DNA of 35,438 nucleotides from Candidatus Neomicrothrix sp. UBA2131 (GTDB lineage Bacteria > Actinomycetota > Acidimicrobiia > Acidimicrobiales > MedAcidi-G1), in NCBI GenBank assembly GCA_002329075.1, contig DCXR01000003.1, positions 1-35,438 on the forward strand, written 5' to 3'. Position 1 is the first letter of the stretch; each line of letters starts with the position of its first letter. Position numbers and translations under genes: made by a program. Shown in pieces: positions 7,884 to 16,071 of this stretch. The notes under the pieces were generated by a model that worked only from the letters and a program-made list of their open reading frames with translations, made no database searches and was not told the origin of the DNA.

Positions 7884-8912
7884 ATGCACGTCGGAATCCT
7901 GACGGGAGGTGGTGACTGCCCCGGTCTCAACGCCGTCATCCGGGCCGTCGTCCGACGTGTGGAGCGGGGCCATGGTGGAACCGTTGTCGGCTTTCGTGAC
8001 GGATGGCGCGGGGTCATCGAGGACGACGCCGTCGACCTGGACGTGGAGGCCTGCCGGGGGCTCCTTCCCCGGGGTGGAACCGTCCTTGGCACCTCGCGTA
8101 TCCAACCGTTCGGCGTGGAGGGGGGCGTCGAGGCATGCCGCGCCATCCTCGGGGCGCGCTCTGTCACCGCGCTGGTGGTCGTGGGTGGCGAGGGCACCCT
8201 CTCCTGTGCACGCCAGATGCACGACGAGGGGTTGCCCATCGTCGGGGTCCCCAAGACGATCGACAATGACATCGCAGGAACAGACCTGACCTTCGGGTTC
8301 GCCACCGCCGTGGAGATCGCCACCGAGGCCATCGACCGCCTCCACACGACGGCCGAATCGCACGACCGGGTCATGGTGGTCGAGGTGATGGGCCGACACG
8401 CCGGACACATAGCCGCATGGGCGGGCCTGGCGGGTGGGGCCACGGTCACCCTGGTACCCGAGGAACCCTTCGACATCGAAGAGGTCTGCGAGCGGGTCCG
8501 ACGACGCCACGACCGTGGCCGCTATGCCTCGATCGTCGTGGTTGCAGAGGGCGCCGTTCCGGCAGCAGGGACGATCGAACTTCCCGAACCCGAACTCGAC
8601 CGCTTCGGGCATGCACGACTCGGAGGAATCGGCAATCGGATAGCGGCCGAGATCGGGTCCCGGACCGACTTCGAGACCCGCGTCACGATCCTCGGCCATG
8701 TCCAACGCGGTGGGACCCCGACGGCGTTCGACCGGGTCCTGGCCACTCGCCTCGGTGTGGCTGCCGCCGACGCAGTCGCCGCCGGCGACTTCGGGACCAT
8801 GTCGGCACTGCGTGGTGGCGACATCGTCCAGATCCCACTCGAGGAGGCCGTCAGCCACCTCAAGACCCTGGACGACGACCTCTGGGAGACCGTCCGCGTC
8901 TTCTTCGCCTGA
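7884..8912 (+). CDS. pfkA: 6-phosphofructokinase, G104/K124 type
   Basis: This glycolytic enzyme phosphorylates fructose 6-phosphate to the 1,6-bisphosphate. The 342 aa protein has GGGDCPGLNA (8-17), GGEGT (101-105), PKTIDND (123-129, catalytic D127) and MGRHAGH. Numbering happens to match E. coli PfkA: G104, which marks ATP use, is kept, while position 124 is Lys, usual in pyrophosphate enzymes. This combination is known from actinobacterial group III PFKs, several of which use ATP. The ribosome site GAGGAGGGAG ends a few bases before the ATG. It is 12 bases after the aminotransferase gene, so the two may be co-transcribed, and it converges on the minus-strand lipoprotein gene. Confidence 0.92.
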   Translation: MHVGILTGGGDCPGLNAVIRAVVRRVERGHGGTVVGFRDGWRGVIEDDAVDLDVEACRGLLPRGGTVLGTSRIQPFGVEGGVEACRAILGARSVTALVVVGGEGTLSCARQMHDEGLPIVGVPKTIDNDIAGTDLTFGFATAVEIATEAIDRLHTTAESHDRVMVVEVMGRHAGHIAAWAGLAGGATVTLVPEEPFDIEEVCERVRRRHDRGRYASIVVVAEGAVPAAGTIELPEPELDRFGHARLGGIGNRIAAEIGSRTDFETRVTILGHVQRGGTPTAFDRVLATRLGVAAADAVAAGDFGTMSALRGGDIVQIPLEEAVSHLKTLDDDLWETVRVFFA

Positions 8913-8926
8913 CCCGACCCGGCCGG

Positions 8927-9574
8927 TCAGCCCCCTTCGGGGTCCTGGTAGCGCGGGTCGAACGTGGCGTAGTTGGCGCAGTAGACGGGGGAACCCTCCT
9001 CGGTCGGGTCACCGTCACTCACCGGGATGTTGATCGGGGTCAGTTCGCCGTCGCGTTCCACCAGGATCTTCACCAGTTGGATCTCTGCTCCGATGATCAG
9101 TTCGGTGGCGGTACAGACGAGCATGGCGTAGGCGAGGTGGTTGCTCGTCGAATCGTCCTGCGGAAAGCCGTTGAGGCTGTCCAGGTGGATCTCGAGCAGG
9201 GTCCCGTTCAGGGCCGTGCCGATGATCGTGCTGCCATCGATGAAGGGTGAGATGTACTCCTCCTCCTGTTCTTCGGGGTTCGGGCCGACCAGCACCTGCT
9301 CGAGGATCGTGTTGACCGTGCCATCGGGGTCGATGTCACGCGTCACCTTGGCCAACCGCAGCCGATCGCCGACGTTGCGTGCAAGGAAGATCTCGACCTG
9401 CTCGGCGTCCAGCGAGGGCAGTGTCGTCGTGGTCGAGGCATCCGGTTGCAGTGCATCGGGGATGGGTGCCGAGACCGCCCGCGGCCGCCCCTCCACGGTG
9501 ACGCCACAGGCAGTGGCGAACAGCGACAGTCCGAGGATTGCCGCAACGGCCATGGGCAGTCTCGTACGGCTCAT
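8927..9574 (-). CDS. GerMN-domain lipoprotein, short LpqB-like
   Basis: A 215 aa exported lipoprotein. The signal peptide RLPMAVAAILGLSLFATAC ends in a lipobox with C23 as the lipidated residue. A Thr/Ser/Pro linker (TSTTTTLP-like) and a GerMN domain follow (VEIFLARNVGDRLRLAKVTRDI, LEQVLVGPNPEE, GTLLEIHLDS, LVCTATELIIGAEIQLVKILV). ATG 9574 overlaps the histidine kinase stop by 4 bases (ATGA). In mycobacteria and Streptomyces the third gene of mtrA-mtrB-lpqB encodes LpqB of nearly 600 aa, with GerMN plus a beta-propeller. Here only the GerMN part exists. By position it may modulate the MtrB-like sensor from outside the membrane. Confidence 0.85.
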   Translation of the reverse strand: MSRTRLPMAVAAILGLSLFATACGVTVEGRPRAVSAPIPDALQPDASTTTTLPSLDAEQVEIFLARNVGDRLRLAKVTRDIDPDGTVNTILEQVLVGPNPEEQEEEYISPFIDGSTIIGTALNGTLLEIHLDSLNGFPQDDSTSNHLAYAMLVCTATELIIGAEIQLVKILVERDGELTPINIPVSDGDPTEEGSPVYCANYATFDPRYQDPEGG

Positions 9575-10995
9575 ACGGTCACCGACTCGGGGTCGTCCTC
9601 GGGGAGTGGCAACTCGACCACGAATCGGGCGCCGCGACCGCTGTCGCCGCGATCCTCCACCCAGACCCGTCCGTCGTGGAGGCGGATGTCCTCCCACACG
9701 AGGCTGAGTCCCAGGCCGGCCCCGGAACCCCCGCCCCGACGGCCGGCCGAGGACCCGCGGGAGAAGCGGTCGAAGATCAGTTCCCGGTCGCCTGGTGCCA
9801 CGCCCGGCCCGTCATCCTCGACACCGATGCGGACCACACCGGCTTCCTGCTCCATGAAGACCCCGGTGGGGCCTCCGGCGTGGCTGGTCGCGTTTCCCAG
9901 GAGGTTGGCCATCACACGGGCCAGGCGCCGCTTGTCGCCGTCGATCACGACCGACTGGCCGCCCAGGCGGTCCTCCACGAAGACGTCCCCGAGGTGGGCG
10001 GCGCCCAGGGAGGCGTGGACGAAGTTGGCGACGTTGATCTCGGTCAACTCCAACGAGGCGGCGCCTGCGTCGAAGCGTGAGATCTCGAGCAGGTCCTCGA
10101 CCATACGGCTGAATCGGGACAGGTCCTGCGAGAGGAGGTCGAGGGCGGTCCGGGAACGCTCGGAGAACTGGTCGCGGCGGGCCTCGAGGACGCCGACGGT
10201 CGTCGTGAGGGTCATCAGGGGGCTTCGGAGTTCGTGGCTGACCTCCGAGGCAAAGCGGGCGTCACGGCGGATGCGTGCCTCGAGCGCCTCGGCCATCCCG
10301 TTGAACGAATCGGCCAGGGCGTCCAGGTCGGGGTCGGCCTGACGCTCGAGCCGGGTGTCGAGTCGCCCGCCGGCGATGGCCTCGGCGGCCGAACGGACCC
10401 GGCGCAGGGGGAGCAGGGTGCGGCGGCTCGCCCACCAGCCGATTATCGCTCCCAGGAGGGTCGTCGCTGCACCGGCCGAAAGCAGGATGAAGCGAATGGA
10501 GCCGAGGGTGTCGGCGACACCGTCGAGGTTGACCACCTCGTAGTAGGCGGCGTCGAACGAGGGGAGCGGGAGTCCGATGACCAACTGGGGCTGGCCGGCG
10601 ACGTACGTCCGCATCTGTCCCGGCTGTCCATCCTGAATGCGTGCCGTGAGCATCCCGGGGAGGTCAGCGCGACCGAGTTCGGGGGCGAGGAGCCACTCGT
10701 CCCCGAGGCGTACGAGGGGCTGGCTGCCCTCGAGGCTCGTCAGCGAGTCCACGATGGAGGGAAGGTCCTCGAAGGCGGTGTCCGGCGTGAGTTGGTTGTT
10801 GAGGCGGACGGCGTTGTTGACGGCGACCGCGGCGGCGCTCTCCTCGCGTGTCGAGATGAGTTGTTCGCGTGACAGCACCATGGTGACGCCGGCGAGCACG
10901 ACCGAGAGCACGAGGCCACCGATGGCGAAGGCCAACGAGATGCGTGCCCGCAGCCCGATGGGCGTGAGCGTGGATCTCTGCTCGGCGGCGGCCAT
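9571..10995 (-). CDS. mtrB: Sensor histidine kinase, MtrB-like
   Basis: A membrane two-component kinase of 474 aa. Order: membrane segment about 18-40, an extracellular sensor domain about 41-165, second membrane segment about 167-189, a HAMP linker (RRTLLPLRRVRSAAEAIAGG), and a dimerisation helix with the phosphorylated His in ASEVSHELRSPL (H254). The ATPase domain follows: N-box MANLLGNAT (362-370), DDGPGV (394-399), FDRFSRG, GAGLGLS. It starts 1 base after the response-regulator stop and overlaps the lipoprotein gene by 4 bases, so the three are one operon. The mtrA-mtrB-lpqB order and the MtrA-like partner support the name. In mycobacteria and corynebacteria this pair controls envelope, osmotic and division functions. 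The signal here is unknown. Confidence 0.87.
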   Translation of the reverse strand: MAAAEQRSTLTPIGLRARISLAFAIGGLVLSVVLAGVTMVLSREQLISTREESAAAVAVNNAVRLNNQLTPDTAFEDLPSIVDSLTSLEGSQPLVRLGDEWLLAPELGRADLPGMLTARIQDGQPGQMRTYVAGQPQLVIGLPLPSFDAAYYEVVNLDGVADTLGSIRFILLSAGAATTLLGAIIGWWASRRTLLPLRRVRSAAEAIAGGRLDTRLERQADPDLDALADSFNGMAEALEARIRRDARFASEVSHELRSPLMTLTTTVGVLEARRDQFSERSRTALDLLSQDLSRFSRMVEDLLEISRFDAGAASLELTEINVANFVHASLGAAHLGDVFVEDRLGGQSVVIDGDKRRLARVMANLLGNATSHAGGPTGVFMEQEAGVVRIGVEDDGPGVAPGDRELIFDRFSRGSSAGRRGGGSGAGLGLSLVWEDIRLHDGRVWVEDRGDSGRGARFVVELPLPEDDPESVTV

Positions 10996-10996
10996 G

Positions 10997-11686
10997 TCAG
11001 GGCTGGAGCTTGTACCCCATGCCGCGGACTGTCACGACGAATCGCGGGTTGGCGGGATCGGGCTCGATCTTGGTCCGCAGGCGCCGGACGTGGACGTCCA
11101 CCAGGCGGCCGTCCCCGAAGTAGTCGTACCCCCAGACGCGTTCGAGGAGGTCCTCCCGACTCAGGACCTTGCCGGCCTGGTGTCCCAGTTCGACCAGCAG
11201 TTGGAACTCGGTCCGGGTCAGGTGGACCTCGATCCCGCCCAGGCGGACGACCCCCTCCTCGGGGACCACCTCCAGTTGGTCGAAGAGCATGGTTTCCGGC
11301 ATCGTCTCGGAGGAGCGGTATCGGCGGAGCAGTGCACGGATACGCGCCGAGAGTTCCTTCGGGGCGAACGGCTTGGTCAGGTAGTCGTCGGCGCCTGCCT
11401 CAAGCCCGGCGACAACATCGTGGGTGTCGGCCCGAGCCGTGACCATGACGATCGGCACAGCGCTCGTACGGCGAATGCTGCGGCAGACCTCGAAGCCGTC
11501 GACGCCCGGAAGCATGATGTCGATGAGTACGACGTCGACGGGTGCCCGGGCGAAGGCCGTCAGGGCCTCTTCGCCACTGGCCGTCTCCTCCACCTCCCAG
11601 CCCTCGTCCTCGAGGGCGAGGCGGACTGCTGTGCGGATGCGTTCATCGTCCTCGACGGTCAGGATCCGAGTTCCCACGTGCATCAT
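10997..11686 (-). CDS. mtrA: OmpR-family response regulator, MtrA-like
   Basis: A 229 aa DNA-binding response regulator. The receiver domain has the acidic pair VEDD, phospho-acceptor D56 (VLIDIMLPG), Thr in MVTARADTHDVV and K105 (DDYLTKPFAPKE). The C-terminal winged helix ends with RLVDVHVRRLRTKIEPDPANP and VTVRGMGYKL. The linker sequence and TRLV/GRLVDVHV region are close to MtrA of mycobacteria. The start is one of two adjacent ATGs (11686 or 11683); a GTG two codons further on is also possible. No strong ribosome site is seen. The downstream partner kinase and lipoprotein complete the operon. A 71-base gap separates it from the upstream phosphatase gene, enough for its own promoter. Confidence 0.9.
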   Translation of the reverse strand: MMHVGTRILTVEDDERIRTAVRLALEDEGWEVEETASGEEALTAFARAPVDVVLIDIMLPGVDGFEVCRSIRRTSAVPIVMVTARADTHDVVAGLEAGADDYLTKPFAPKELSARIRALLRRYRSSETMPETMLFDQLEVVPEEGVVRLGGIEVHLTRTEFQLLVELGHQAGKVLSREDLLERVWGYDYFGDGRLVDVHVRRLRTKIEPDPANPRFVVTVRGMGYKLQP

Positions 11687-11757
11687 CGTGCCCTATTTGT
11701 GCCACCGATGCTGAACTCCGCACGGAAATTCCGTTCCCTGGCGCTCGTGTGAACCGG

Positions 11758-12549
11758 TCAGGCCCGGTCGGCCTCCACCGATCGAAGCAGTTCGGCGAGC
11801 GCATCACGAAGCCCCGGGGGGGCTGCAAGGACGAAGTCGCCGTCCGTCGGGTTGCCGTCGAGGTCCCCGATAGCGCCGCCGGCCTCGCTGACGAGGACCG
11901 TTCCCGCAGCGATGTCCCAGGGCTTGAGGCCACGTTCGTAGTAGGCGTCGAGGCGTCCGGCGGCCACGTTGGCGAGGTCCATGGCCGCTCCACCGCCGCG
12001 ACGGATGTCGCGGATCCGGGGCAGCACCTCGACGAGCCCGATCGCCTGGTTGCGACGACGGTCCGGTTGGTAGCCGAACCCGGTCGCCACGAGCGCCTGC
12101 GAGAGGTCCACCTGGTCGCTCACCCGGATCGGATCGCCGTTGCAGGTGGCGCCGGCACCCAGCGCGGCGGCGAACTCGTCGCCGTTCGCCGGGTCGACGA
12201 TCACGCCGACTGCAGGTTCGCCGTCGATCTCCGCTCCGATGGAGATCGAATAGCCCGCGAGGCCGTAGACGAAGTTCGTGGTGGCGTCGATCGGATCGAT
12301 GATCCAGAGAACGCCGCTCGTTCCCTCCAACGAGGTCTCCTCTTCGGCCAGGATTCCGTCTTCCGGTCGGGCATCGAGCAGTCGGGAGACGATCTGCGAT
12401 TCGGACCACCGGTCGGCGGCGGTCACCAGGTCTGTGGCAGAGCTCTTGGTGTCCTCTGCGGGGGTCCTGCCGGCGAGTTGGCGGAGTTGCGGAGCCACTG
12501 CGCGGGTCACCTCGAGGGCGAGGTCGCGCAATGTCGTCGGATCAGCCAC
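11758..12549 (-). CDS. Inositol monophosphatase-family phosphatase
   Basis: A 263 aa Mg-dependent, lithium-sensitive-type sugar phosphatase. Metal ligands are visible in LAEEE (about 68-71), IIDPIDATTNF (D85, D88) and LKPWDIAAGTVLVSEAGG. The usual DPxDGT block reads DPIDAT, a Gly-to-Ala change. Possible substrates in actinobacteria include inositol phosphate, histidinol phosphate and fructose bisphosphate; the sequence does not decide. Inositol phosphatase activity would fit a bacterium with a PimB-like enzyme, but that is inference. The start is GTG 12549, 12 bases after the stop of the small membrane protein, so the two are probably co-transcribed. Confidence 0.88.
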   Translation of the reverse strand: MADPTTLRDLALEVTRAVAPQLRQLAGRTPAEDTKSSATDLVTAADRWSESQIVSRLLDARPEDGILAEEETSLEGTSGVLWIIDPIDATTNFVYGLAGYSISIGAEIDGEPAVGVIVDPANGDEFAAALGAGATCNGDPIRVSDQVDLSQALVATGFGYQPDRRRNQAIGLVEVLPRIRDIRRGGGAAMDLANVAAGRLDAYYERGLKPWDIAAGTVLVSEAGGAIGDLDGNPTDGDFVLAAPPGLRDALAELLRSVEADRA

Positions 12550-12561
12550 GGGAGCCCGACC

Positions 12562-12858
12562 TCAGGAGACGGGATGGTGGTCCCGAGCGGCCTGTTGGAG
12601 TTCCCTGGTACGCCATTCGGCCGTTGCCCGGAGGGTGAGTGTTACGACGATGCCGACCCCGGTTGCTGCCCCCACGGCACCGAGCACACCCAGGGAACCG
12701 GCCAGTGTCGTGCAACCGTCGGTGCACTGGAGGTCGGTGACGGCGTAGCCCACGAGGCCACCACAGGCACCGGCGACGAGCACGGCGATGAACGCCAGGA
12801 CTCGGGCGCCGGCCGGGGGGGCGGCCGATCCCGGGGGATCGGAAGACGTTGTTCCCAC
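12562..12858 (-). CDS. Small two-helix membrane protein, unknown
   Basis: A 98 aa protein with a Pro/Ser-rich N-terminus, two hydrophobic segments (about 19-41 and 51-77) and a charged C-terminal tail. A short loop with two cysteines (C45, C49) lies between the segments and could form a disulfide if exported. I do not recognise a family. The start is GTG 12858, which lies 7 bases after TAGCCT, the leaderless pattern seen elsewhere here. The frame is open further upstream, but that part runs through the divergent Nudix start. It is 12 bases upstream of the phosphatase gene. Confidence 0.6.
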   Translation of the reverse strand: MGTTSSDPPGSAAPPAGARVLAFIAVLVAGACGGLVGYAVTDLQCTDGCTTLAGSLGVLGAVGAATGVGIVVTLTLRATAEWRTRELQQAARDHHPVS

Positions 12859-12934
12859 GAAGGGGAGGCTACCTGTCCCTGCCAACGGGCCCCGGCCCGT
12901 TCCTGGTGGGCGTTCTGGGCGCGAGAATGGTCGG

Positions 12935-13420
12935 ATGCGAGACTGGACCGTTGCCGGGGCCCTCATCATGAGCGACGACCGTCTTCTCCTGGTGGCGAAC
13001 CGCCGCCGGGACGGTCGCATCGAATGGACACCACCGGGCGGGGTCGTCGATCCCGGTGAGACCAGCCTCGAGGCGCTCGGCCGGGAGGTACGTGAGGAGA
13101 CGGGTCTGGAGGTGGCGTCATGGTCCGACCTCGTCTATCGCGTGTCCGTCGACTTCCCGGACAGGGGAATGCGCCTGGGGGTCGAGGTCTTCCGGGCGGA
13201 ACTGTGGTCCGGCGACCTGATCTTCGAGGATCCGGACGGCATAGTCGAGGACGGGGTCTTCGTGGATGAGGAGGACGGAGGCACTCTCCTCGAAACGGCG
13301 CCGCGCTGGGTGTCGGAGCCGGTCGGTGACTGGTTGGCCGGTCGGGCATCCCTCGGCGCCGGCTATGACTTCCTCGTCCGAGGCACACACCCCGGGCATC
13401 TCGACGTCACACGGCGGTGA
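12935..13420 (+). CDS. Nudix hydrolase
   Basis: A 161 aa pyrophosphohydrolase of the Nudix superfamily, which cleaves nucleoside diphosphates linked to other groups. The full Nudix box is present at 36-58 (G36, E42, R50-E51, E54-E55, G57-L58). Upstream strands VAGALIMSDDRLLLVANRR and WTPPGG are typical of MutT-like proteins. ATG 12935 follows GAGAAT by 6 bases with no ribosome site, suggesting a leaderless mRNA. Its stop overlaps the dinB GTG by 4 bases (GTGA), so a role in nucleotide-pool cleaning next to a translesion polymerase is possible but unproven. Substrate unknown. Confidence 0.88.
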   Translation: MRDWTVAGALIMSDDRLLLVANRRRDGRIEWTPPGGVVDPGETSLEALGREVREETGLEVASWSDLVYRVSVDFPDRGMRLGVEVFRAELWSGDLIFEDPDGIVEDGVFVDEEDGGTLLETAPRWVSEPVGDWLAGRASLGAGYDFLVRGTHPGHLDVTRR

Positions 13421-14703
13421 GCGGTACGGGTTCACCTGGACCTTCCGCAACGGCGGTAGGTGAATCGGCGAGGATCCTGCACGTCGACATGGACGCCTTC
13501 TTCGCGTCGGTGGAGCTGGTGCGTCGCCCGGAGTTGCGCGGGCAGCCGGTGCTCGTCGGTGGAACAGGGGAGCGGGGGGTGGTCGCAGCGGCCTCGTACG
13601 AGGCACGCGTCTACGGCATCCACTCGGCCATGTCGTCGGTCGTAGCGCGGCGGTTGTGCCCCGACGCTGTGTTCCTTCCCGGTGACCATGCCCACTACGG
13701 GGAGGTCAGTCGACGCGTAATGGCGATCTTCCGGCGGTTCACCCCGCTGGTCGAACCGCTTTCGCTGGATGAGGCGTTTCTCGACGTCTCCGGCTCGGTT
13801 GTTCTCCTCGGCACGCCAGTCGAGCAGGCGGCCGAGATCCGTCGTCTTGTCAACACAGAGGAGGGACTCGGTTGCAGCGTCGGCGTCGCCCCCAACAAGT
13901 ACCTGGCGAAGCTCGCCAGCGAGCAGGCCAAGCCGCGGGTCGGCGAGCGGGGTCTGGAAGCCGGTGTGGGGGTGCTCGAAGTGCGACCCGAGGAGGTCGA
14001 GGGCTTCCTCGAACAACTGCCCGTCTCTGCGATCTGGGGTGTGGGCCCCCGAACCGATGAGCGCCTCCAGCGCCTGGGCGTCCGGACGGTGGGGAAGTTG
14101 GCCGAGGTCCCTGAGCACACCCTGGTCGAACTCTTCGGCGAAGTGATCGGGCGGCACCTCTGGCGGCTTGCGCGGGGCATCGACGAACGCCCGGTCGACC
14201 CGGAGCAGTCGGTCAAGTCCGTGAGCCATGAAGAGACCTTCCCCGTGGACCTGATCAGCCGTGGTGATCTCCGTCGCGAGCTGGTCCGCCAGTCAGATGC
14301 CGTGGCGGGGCGACTTCGGGCAGGCGGCATCGCCGGGCGCACGGTGACCCTCAAGGTGCGGTTCGCCGACTTCACGACCGTGACGCGATCGCATACCCGG
14401 GTTGATCCCACCGATGTCGCTGCCGAGATCCTGGAGACCGCCGACGAACTCCTTGCCGGGCTCGACCCGATTCCTGGTGTGCGGCTGCTGGGAGTGGGGG
14501 TGAGCGGCCTCCAGGATGCCTCGGTCCGGCAACTCCGATTCGAGGACCTCGATACCCGGACACAGCGTCAGGCGGAGCGGACCATCGACGAGATCAGGAA
14601 GCGCTTCGGGAAGGAGATCATCGGGCCGGGGAGGGCATTTCCTTCCTCGGATGAACCCCGGCCCGACGCCGGAAGCCGTCCGTGGGGGCCCGACGAGACC
14701 TGA
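13417..14703 (+). CDS. dinB: DNA polymerase IV, Y-family translesion polymerase
   Basis: This enzyme copies damaged DNA with low fidelity. In 428 aa it has ILHVDMDAFFASVE (catalytic D24, D26), YEARVYGIHSAM, PLSLDEAFLDVSG (catalytic D118, E119), SVGVAPNKYLAKLAS, the helix-hairpin-helix IWGVGPRT, and the little-finger domain with RADFTT-like VRFADFTTVTRS. A C-terminal RQLRFEDL could be the beta-clamp-binding peptide. The GTG at 13417 overlaps the Nudix stop, giving an extra 18-residue head; the conserved part begins at ARILHVD. No LexA box was seen near the Nudix-dinB start, unlike the nuclease gene at 3.5 kb. Next to DUF3040, as is common in actinobacteria. Confidence 0.93.
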   Translation: MSGTGSPGPSATAVGESARILHVDMDAFFASVELVRRPELRGQPVLVGGTGERGVVAAASYEARVYGIHSAMSSVVARRLCPDAVFLPGDHAHYGEVSRRVMAIFRRFTPLVEPLSLDEAFLDVSGSVVLLGTPVEQAAEIRRLVNTEEGLGCSVGVAPNKYLAKLASEQAKPRVGERGLEAGVGVLEVRPEEVEGFLEQLPVSAIWGVGPRTDERLQRLGVRTVGKLAEVPEHTLVELFGEVIGRHLWRLARGIDERPVDPEQSVKSVSHEETFPVDLISRGDLRRELVRQSDAVAGRLRAGGIAGRTVTLKVRFADFTTVTRSHTRVDPTDVAAEILETADELLAGLDPIPGVRLLGVGVSGLQDASVRQLRFEDLDTRTQRQAERTIDEIRKRFGKEIIGPGRAFPSSDEPRPDAGSRPWGPDET

Positions 14704-14789
14704 AGGCGCCTGATCCGTTCCGGCGCGCGTTGTGGTGGCGCGCCTGCTGTGCGATGCTGAATGGCACCAGTGTCGAGCCGGAGGGCCGT

Positions 14790-15176
14790 GTGCCACTGTC
14801 CAAGGACGAGGAACGAATCCTCAGCGAGATCGAGCAGCAACTCTACGAATCCGACCCCCGCCTTGCGCGCGAGGTGTCAGAGACGACCGTCTACACGGAC
14901 GCGTTGCACCGTCTCAAGTGGTCGGTATTCGGCTTCGTGGGAGGAGTGGCCCTGATGATCGTCACCCTGTCGACGTCGTACCTCCTGGCGTTCGTGGGCT
15001 TCCTCGCGATGCTGGGGTCGGCGCTGGTCCTGGAGCGGAGCATCCGCCACCTCGGGAAGGCGGGCCTTGAACAGGGTCGCCGCTCCCAGAAGACAGCCTC
15101 TATTCGCGACGCCCTCGGGAGCACCCGCCAGAAGATGCGCGAGCGCTTTGAGCGCGGTGAATCCGGCCGCAACTGA
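14790..15176 (+). CDS. DUF3040 membrane protein
   Basis: A 128 aa protein of the actinobacterial DUF3040 family. It has the characteristic head PLSKDEERILSEIEQQLYESDPRLAREV, two adjacent membrane helices (about 44-61 and 64-82) and a basic cytoplasmic tail (KMRERFERGE). In M. tuberculosis the relative Rv2169c also lies close upstream of mraZ. Function unknown; proximity to division genes is suggestive only. GTG 14790 was chosen for GGAGG 5 bases upstream and for the match to the family start. The 86 bases between dinB and this start hold no other gene. Confidence 0.85.
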   Translation: MPLSKDEERILSEIEQQLYESDPRLAREVSETTVYTDALHRLKWSVFGFVGGVALMIVTLSTSYLLAFVGFLAMLGSALVLERSIRHLGKAGLEQGRRSQKTASIRDALGSTRQKMRERFERGESGRN

Positions 15177-15195
15177 TTCCAGATCGGGCTCCATC

Positions 15196-16071
15196 GTGGC
15201 CCATGTACTGGCCATCGACATAGGTGGTACCAAGATCGATGCCGGCGTCGTAGACCGGTCCGGCGAAGTGCTCGTCCGGTCTCGGATCCCCACCCGTGCG
15301 GGTGCCGGCGACGACCTCTTCGGGTGCGTTGCCACCCTGGTGGAAGGGGTCCTCGAAGCGTCTTCCGTGCGGCCCGACGCCATCGGTGTCGGATGCGGCG
15401 GGCCCATGCTTGCCGGAGGCATCGAGGTTTCGCCGCTCAACATCTCCGAGTGGCGGGCCTTCCCGTTGCAGGGCCGTCTCGGCGGTCGCTTCGGCCTGCC
15501 GACCTTCGTGGACAACGATGCCAAGGCCCTGGCGCTCGCCGAGGGCTGGCGGGGTGCCGCTGTCGGTGAGCGCGACTACCTCGCCATGGTCGTCTCGACG
15601 GGGGTTGGTGCAGGGATAGTGCTCGACGGACGCCTGCTCGACGGCGCGGCCGGTAACGCCGGGCACATCGGGCATGTCGTCGTCGAGCCGGGCGGCCCCC
15701 TCTGCGCCTGCGGCGTGCACGGCTGCCTCGAGGCCGTGGCGTCCGGATCGGCCCTGGCCGTGGAACTCGGCCATCCGGCTGCGCAGGCCCCTACCGAGAT
15801 CCGTGAACGTACGGGACGGTATGTCGGACGTGCGGTAGCGGCGGTGGTCAACCTCTTCGACCTGCGACTGGCGCTGGTGGCCGGATCGGTTGCGCTCGGC
15901 TTCGGTGAGGTGTTCTTCTCGGCAGCACGCGAGGAACTGGCAGCCGGGTGTGGCCTGGAGTTCACAGTGGGGGCCAGGATCATCCCGGCAGGGCTGGGGG
16001 TCGACGGCCCGCTGGTTGGTGCGGCGGCCGTGGGCCTTCGCGGCCTGGGAATCCTGGAGGGCGTGCGGTGA
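15196..16071 (+). CDS. ROK-family sugar kinase, glucokinase-like
   Basis: A 291 aa cytoplasmic kinase or regulator of the ROK family. It has the phosphate loop AIDIGGTKIDAGVVD (7-20), FVDNDAK with catalytic D108, STGVGAG, GNAGHIGH (His zinc ligand) and the zinc motif C170-A-C-G-x2-G-C177-x-E. No N-terminal helix-turn-helix is present, so it is a kinase rather than a repressor. It is somewhat short for the family (usually over 300 aa), the gap lying after residue 190, before YVGRAVAAVVNLFD. Glucose is the commonest substrate, but other hexoses are possible. The start is GTG 15196; no ribosome site is visible. The stop overlaps the following GTG (GTGA). Confidence 0.87.
   Translation: MAHVLAIDIGGTKIDAGVVDRSGEVLVRSRIPTRAGAGDDLFGCVATLVEGVLEASSVRPDAIGVGCGGPMLAGGIEVSPLNISEWRAFPLQGRLGGRFGLPTFVDNDAKALALAEGWRGAAVGERDYLAMVVSTGVGAGIVLDGRLLDGAAGNAGHIGHVVVEPGGPLCACGVHGCLEAVASGSALAVELGHPAAQAPTEIRERTGRYVGRAVAAVVNLFDLRLALVAGSVALGFGEVFFSAAREELAAGCGLEFTVGARIIPAGLGVDGPLVGAAAVGLRGLGILEGVR

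Noticed and set aside
8913..8926. CCGGCCGG palindrome between pfkA and the lipoprotein gene as a bidirectional terminator
   Set aside because: Too short and without a T-run; the convergent stops are only 14 bases apart.
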